Below are positions 15,118 through 18,429 of a DNA stretch of 18,429 nt, piece by piece (within the stretch, counting starts at the first letter, position 1; each line of letters begins with the position of its first letter). The position numbers and the translations under genes are program-made. The notes beneath the pieces are model-generated. The model saw nothing but the letters and a program-made list of their open reading frames with translations. It was not told the DNA's origin and did no database searches. Origin of the DNA: JAVZIQ01 sp037440545 (GTDB lineage: Archaea; Thermoproteota; Bathyarchaeia; Bathyarchaeales; Bathycorpusculaceae); NCBI GenBank assembly GCA_037440545.1, contig JBBITX010000030.1, positions 1-18,429 on the forward strand. The letters are read 5' to 3'.

Positions 15118-15371
15118 ATAGTTCGGGTTGGTAAGCCTTGTTCGCCACGACTGAAGCAAAACCCTGAAAGACATAATTAAAGTTATTTCCTATTCGTTGA
15201 CATAACGAGATCTTTAAGCTGGACGGATGGAAAAAGAAACTTCAATTAGATTACGTGAGAAATAGGAGAATCTGCATGGCTGCTTTAAACATAAATTTTA
15301 CAGAAATAACTTTTCTACAGTAAACAATTAAATGCTAAGGTTTTAGATCATAAGAAATGGCTATAACCATG

Positions 15372-15386
15372 TTTATTTTATTTTTG
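15372..15386 (+). terminator. T-rich terminator candidate after the filament operon
   Basis: A 15-base T-rich tract lies about 255 bases past the last filament gene and before the next promoter. Position fits archaeal T-tract termination; no hairpin is evident. Confidence 0.3.
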
Positions 15387-15454
15387 TGTGAGATGTTGAA
15401 GGCGGCGGGTAATTAGCCGATGATTATGGATGCGTGCGAAGGAACCTTTAAGAA

Positions 15455-15463
15455 ATTTTATAG
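15455..15463 (+). promoter_or_regulatory. TATA-like element of the dehydrogenase/CoA-transferase operon
   Basis: ATTTTATAG would direct a start near 15485, leaving a leader of about 20 bases with GGGAAGGG ahead of ATG 15504. Confidence 0.5.
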
Positions 15464-15503
15464 AGATATGGACGGTAATGGTTTATGAAAGGGAAGGGTT
15501 AGG

Positions 15504-16568
15504 ATGAGGAAGGTGAGGATTGTTCTCTTCGGGGTTGGAGCCATTGGAAGTTTAGTTGGGAAATTTTTGCTGGAAAAAGAAGGGGTGGAAATAGTTGGCG
15601 CCGTGGATGTTTCTATGGAAAAGGTTGGTAAGGATTTGGGAGAAGTTTTAGGCTTAGAAAGGAAGGTTGGAGTTGAAGTTTCAGAAAGCGTTGATCATGT
15701 ATTTTCCAGAGTTAAGCCAGACATAGCTATACATGCAACTTCCTCTTTTTTGAAGGATGTACATCCACAGCTGGTTGCCTTAATAAAAAATGGCGTTAAT
15801 GTGATATCTACATGTGAAGAGCTTGTCAATCCTTACTATACTGATCCTGTAATTGCAAGGGAGATTGATGCCCTCGCAAAGGAATACGGTGTAACTGTTT
15901 TGGGTGCGGGGGTAAACCCTGGTTTTCTCATGGACACTCTTGTACTAACACTTACGGCTGTTTGCCAGAAAATTGAGAGAATTGAAGCTGTTAGAGTGTT
16001 GAATGCAGCTTCTAGGCGGCTGCCCTTTCAGAAAAAAATCGGGGCAGGCTTAACCGTTGAGGAGTTTCGAAAGAAAATTGAAATTGGAGAGATTACTGGA
16101 CACGTTGGACTTAAACAGTCAATCGCTTTGATTGCAGATGCACTTTCATGGAAACTTGATCAAATAATAGCAGAACCGGTTGAACCGGTAATAGCCCAAA
16201 AACCAGTGGAAAGCAGACACATAAAAGTTGAAGCTGGCATGACTGCAGGTTTAAGGCAGAGGGCGAAAGGCGTAATCAATAAAGACGAGGTTATAATTCT
16301 CGATTTTCAAGCTTATATAGGCGCTGAAGATGAATTCGACGCCATAACAATACATGGAGTTCCAATAATTAGGCAGAAGATTCAGCCATGCGTCCACGGA
16401 GACACTGCCACAGTGGCAATAGTTGTAAACTTAATCCCCAAAGTTATTGAGGCAAGGCCAGGCCTGCTAACAATGAAGGATTTGCCCCTGCCCTCAGCTG
16501 CAGTTGAAGACATGAGGAAATACATTTCAAAAAGTTTTTGGAAGCCATTCAAACAAGTAGAAGTGTAA
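15504..16568 (+). CDS. NAD(P)-binding amine dehydrogenase, 2,4-diaminopentanoate dehydrogenase-like
   Basis: A 354-residue oxidoreductase with a DapB-type N-terminal Rossmann fold: VRIVLFGVGAIGSL (GxGxxG at 10-15), then EIVGAVDVSMEKVGKDLGEV with D35 at the nucleotide-binding position. The later VNVISTCEELVNPYY and VLGAGVNPGFLMDTLVL segments are shared with 2,4-diaminopentanoate dehydrogenase (Ord), the ornithine-fermentation enzyme that oxidatively deaminates 2,4-diaminopentanoate, and with many archaeal proteins labelled dihydrodipicolinate reductase. The family resemblance is strong; the substrate is not proven. It is far longer than true DapB (about 250 residues) and lacks lysine-pathway neighbours. 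CoA-transferase genes follow on the same strand, suggesting amino-acid fermentation. ATG 15504 follows a G-rich binding site. Confidence 0.75.
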   Translation: MRKVRIVLFGVGAIGSLVGKFLLEKEGVEIVGAVDVSMEKVGKDLGEVLGLERKVGVEVSESVDHVFSRVKPDIAIHATSSFLKDVHPQLVALIKNGVNVISTCEELVNPYYTDPVIAREIDALAKEYGVTVLGAGVNPGFLMDTLVLTLTAVCQKIERIEAVRVLNAASRRLPFQKKIGAGLTVEEFRKKIEIGEITGHVGLKQSIALIADALSWKLDQIIAEPVEPVIAQKPVESRHIKVEAGMTAGLRQRAKGVINKDEVIILDFQAYIGAEDEFDAITIHGVPIIRQKIQPCVHGDTATVAIVVNLIPKVIEARPGLLTMKDLPLPSAAVEDMRKYISKSFWKPFKQVEV

Positions 16569-16639
16569 AAGGCAAATCAGCGCGAGCTCTTATAGGGTTG
16601 AGTGAGGGGGCTTCGAAGGCTATTTTGAAGGGTGGGAAT

Positions 16640-17563
16640 ATGGATAGAGGGGTTGATGATAAAATAATGAGTTTGAGTGAGGCCATAGACAAATTTGTAG
16701 AGGATGGGAGCTCTGTTGCTTTCGGAGGCTTCTGCGGTAGAATAGCCATGGCAGCTGTTCATGAGATAATACGCCGGAAAAAGAGGAATCTAACTTTGAT
16801 TTGTGACAGCAACAACGACGATGTGGACATGTTAATTGGAGCTGGATGCGTTAAAAGATGGGAGGGCGCATACTTGGCATATGGTGTTCCAGGGTTAGCC
16901 TCTAACTTTCGCAGGGCTGTGGAGCAAGGCATCCCCCATTTTATAGAGGTTGAGGATGCAAGCAATTATGCAATGGGTCTCCGTTTTCTTGCAGGCGCCT
17001 TGAATGTTCCATTCATGCCCCTTAAATCATTAATTGGAAGTGACATACCAAAGTACAACCCTAAAGTTAAGGTGATTAATGATCCCTACTGCGGGGAACC
17101 CGTTGCCTTAATTCAGGCTGCCAATCCAGATGTAGCCATAATACATGTCCAAAGGGCGGATCCAGCTGGAAACGCACAGATATTTGGGTTTATAGGAAAC
17201 GATGACAATAAAGCTAGAGCCGCCAAGCATACGATAATAACATGCGAGGAGATAATATCCACGGATGAAGTTAGAAAATGTCCAAACTTAACTGTTATCC
17301 CATCCTACTGCGTTGACGCCGTGGTTAAGGTGCCCTACGGCTCATATTGGTGGTCTCTTACAGGCTATTACACTTTTGACATAATGTTCCAGTTAGACTA
17401 TGTAAAGCATAGCCGAACCGTTGAGGGTTTCTCCAAATGGCTTGACGAATGGGTTTACAGCTGTGAAAGCCACAATGAATTTTTGGATAAAGTAGGCTGG
17501 AACCGACTGAAAAGGTGCACAAAGATTGAACGCATGTGTAATAGAATACCCAGGTTGAGGTAG
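16640..17563 (+). CDS. CoA-transferase subunit A (glutaconate CoA-transferase type)
   Basis: A 307-residue alpha subunit of a family I CoA-transferase, closest in layout to glutaconate CoA-transferase GctA. It opens MSLSEAIDKFVEDGSSVAFGGF, the usual first helix and glycine-rich turn (here residues 10-31), and contains NDPYCGEPVALIQAANPDVAIIHVQ (in part: ALIQAANPDVAI, then QRADPAGNAQI), the family signature. Family members move CoA between carboxylic acids. Start: the frame is open back to 16538 inside the previous gene, but ATG 16640, after GGGTGGGA, gives the normal family N-terminus. A 71-base gap follows the dehydrogenase gene; the beta subunit follows 4 bases after the stop. The native acid substrates are unknown. 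Confidence 0.87.
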   Translation: MDRGVDDKIMSLSEAIDKFVEDGSSVAFGGFCGRIAMAAVHEIIRRKKRNLTLICDSNNDDVDMLIGAGCVKRWEGAYLAYGVPGLASNFRRAVEQGIPHFIEVEDASNYAMGLRFLAGALNVPFMPLKSLIGSDIPKYNPKVKVINDPYCGEPVALIQAANPDVAIIHVQRADPAGNAQIFGFIGNDDNKARAAKHTIITCEEIISTDEVRKCPNLTVIPSYCVDAVVKVPYGSYWWSLTGYYTFDIMFQLDYVKHSRTVEGFSKWLDEWVYSCESHNEFLDKVGWNRLKRCTKIERMCNRIPRLR

Positions 17564-17567
17564 AAAA

Positions 17568-18429
17568 TTGTACGCTAAAGATTACAAGCTTTCAGAGTTG
17601 ATGGCTGCAGCGGCAGCTAAAGAAATAAAAAACAGGGAAACGGTTTTTGTAGGCATTGGACTGCCGTTAATGGCTGGATTACTTGCAAAGGCTACACATG
17701 CCCCTCACATAACACTTGTCTATGAGTCAGGATGCTTCGGAACAATGCAGCAAAGGGTAAGCTACAACGTGGGAGACAGCGCATGTGCAGACGGAGCCTT
17801 TTACGTAACATCATTGTGGAGAACTTTCTCAGACATGCAGAGAGGCTACATTGACGTTGGCCTTATAGGAGGCGCGCAAATAGACAGATACGGCAATCTA
17901 AACACAACTGTCTTATTGGGTGAAGGAAATTACCAGAAGCCAAAAATAAGGCTTCCAGGCTCAGGCGGGGGAAACGACATTGGATCCTCAGCCAAAAGAA
18001 CAATTATAATAATGCGTCTAGAGAGAAGACGCTTCGCACCCAAAGTTGACTACCTAACAACTCCCGGACACTTAAAAGGCTGGGACTCCAGAAAAAAGGC
18101 AGGATTGTATGGAGGGGGACCAGCAGCAGTCATAACAGATAAATGCATCTTCAGATTCGAAGAAGTTACAAGGGAAATTTACCTAGACTCCCTCCACCCA
18201 GGCGTAAGCCTAGAAGATGTAAAGAAACAGGTTCAATGGAACCTTAAAGTCGCAGAAAATTTAAAGATTACAGAACCTCCAACAATTGGGGAAGTCAAGC
18301 TCATTAGAGAAATAGACCCCTCAGGAATAATAATAGGAGCAGACTCTGCAATAGCTAAAATAAAAAACTTCAACCAATGGGCAAAATTCACTGAAAAAAC
18401 CATTAAAATGTTAAGGGAAAGACATCAAA
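17568..18429 (+). CDS. CoA-transferase subunit B (glutaconate CoA-transferase type), 3' end cut by window
   Basis: The frame is open from TTG 17568 to the window end (287 codons, no stop), so the C-terminus is missing but probably short, as GctB is about 265-290 residues. It begins YAKDYKLSELMAAAAAKEI; GIGLPLMAGLLAKATHAP is at about 29-46; VYESG at 51-55 puts Glu53 where the beta subunit of Acidaminococcus glutaconate CoA-transferase has its catalytic Glu54. VGLIGGAQIDRYGNLN and LPGSGGGNDI are also signatures. Retention of the Glu favours a true transferase over the IpdAB-type hydrolases that have lost it. The start codon is TTG four bases after the alpha-subunit stop; the AGGTTGAGGTAG just before it can act as the ribosome-binding site. 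Confidence 0.87.
   Translation, partial: MYAKDYKLSELMAAAAAKEIKNRETVFVGIGLPLMAGLLAKATHAPHITLVYESGCFGTMQQRVSYNVGDSACADGAFYVTSLWRTFSDMQRGYIDVGLIGGAQIDRYGNLNTTVLLGEGNYQKPKIRLPGSGGGNDIGSSAKRTIIIMRLERRRFAPKVDYLTTPGHLKGWDSRKKAGLYGGGPAAVITDKCIFRFEEVTREIYLDSLHPGVSLEDVKKQVQWNLKVAENLKITEPPTIGEVKLIREIDPSGIIIGADSAIAKIKNFNQWAKFTEKTIKMLRERHQ

Larger units (their letters stand above)
15118..15503. other. 386-base intergenic stretch without a convincing gene
   Basis: It holds a short AACGA/TCGTT inverted repeat (TCGTT 15194-15198, AACGA 15204-15208), a 40-codon stop-free frame at 15201-15323 that lacks a good start, a T-rich tract TTTATTTTATTTTTG (15372-15386) that could end the filament operon transcript, and a GGCGGCGGGTAATTAGCCG stretch (15401-15419). 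No tRNA or clear RNA fold was found by eye. The right end carries the promoter of the next operon. Confidence 0.5.

Noticed and set aside
15227..15265. Twelve-codon frame MEKETSIRLREK, like the start of a ribbon-helix-helix antitoxin
   Set aside because: It stops after 12 codons, has no good ribosome-binding site, and no continuation of an antitoxin-like sequence was found in the other frames.
16170..16190. Tandem GAACCGGTTGAACCGG repeat
   Set aside because: It lies in the dehydrogenase gene and simply encodes Glu-Pro-Val twice; there is no sign of a regulatory or mobile role.
16538..16639. Upstream extension of the CoA-transferase alpha subunit
   Set aside because: It overlaps the dehydrogenase gene and adds residues not seen in the family, while ATG 16640 has a G-rich binding site and the expected N-terminus.
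1..18429. CRISPR arrays, insertion sequences, integrase sites or phage genes
   Set aside because: Reading both strands showed no regularly spaced long repeats, no transposase or integrase motif and no terminal inverted repeats; the phage-like domain at the end of the filament operon is part of a pilin-type protein.

Overview
The window looks like a piece of an archaeal chromosome from the TACK side of the tree, and a Bathyarchaeia-like lineage is my best guess. Direct support: archaeal RNase P proteins Pop5 and Rpp30 sit next to ribosomal proteins eL15 and the short archaeal eL13, which is mainly a TACK protein. There is also a diphthamide-type ATP pyrophosphatase, a geranylgeranyl-reductase-type flavoprotein, an Lrp/AsnC regulator, class III (archaellin/pilin type) signal peptides, TATA-like boxes about 25 nt before start codons, and several apparently leaderless genes. 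The lineage call is inference; no rRNA or tRNA gene is present.

Layout. (1) 5-2339, minus strand: eL15, eL13, a COG1325 RNA-binding protein, Rpp30 and Pop5, packed with overlaps or tiny gaps. This is the start of the archaeal exosome/proteasome/RNase P superoperon, which runs off the left edge. (2) 2463-4501, minus: a geranylgeranyl-reductase-family flavoprotein and a Dph6-like enzyme in one unit. Upstream lie an Lrp/AsnC regulator (4630-5127, minus) and a region with three evenly spaced copies of a 9-bp motif. (3) 5294-7453: a small zinc-ribbon protein (plus) converging on a site-2-type membrane protease (minus), then a divergent metallo-beta-lactamase-fold hydrolase (plus). (4) 7659-15117, plus: one long operon for a type IV filament. 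It encodes a secretion ATPase, a double-domain membrane platform protein, and five different proteins with pilin-like hydrophobic N-termini and large extracellular parts. (5) 15118-15503: 386 bases without a convincing gene. (6) 15504 to the right edge, plus: a 2,4-diaminopentanoate-dehydrogenase-like NAD(P) enzyme followed by the two subunits of a glutaconate-type CoA-transferase, the second cut by the window end.

How they work together. Block 1 is tRNA processing and translation. Block 4 should build a surface pilus: the ATPase drives the platform, which extracts processed pilins from the membrane; the prepilin peptidase must be encoded elsewhere. Block 6 looks like amino-acid fermentation, with oxidative deamination of a diamino or amino-keto acid coupled to CoA transfer.

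The best candidates for something undescribed are the five-pilin filament operon, including its last protein with a C-terminal beta-sandwich of a kind seen in phage structural proteins, and the regularly spaced motif upstream of the flavoprotein gene.
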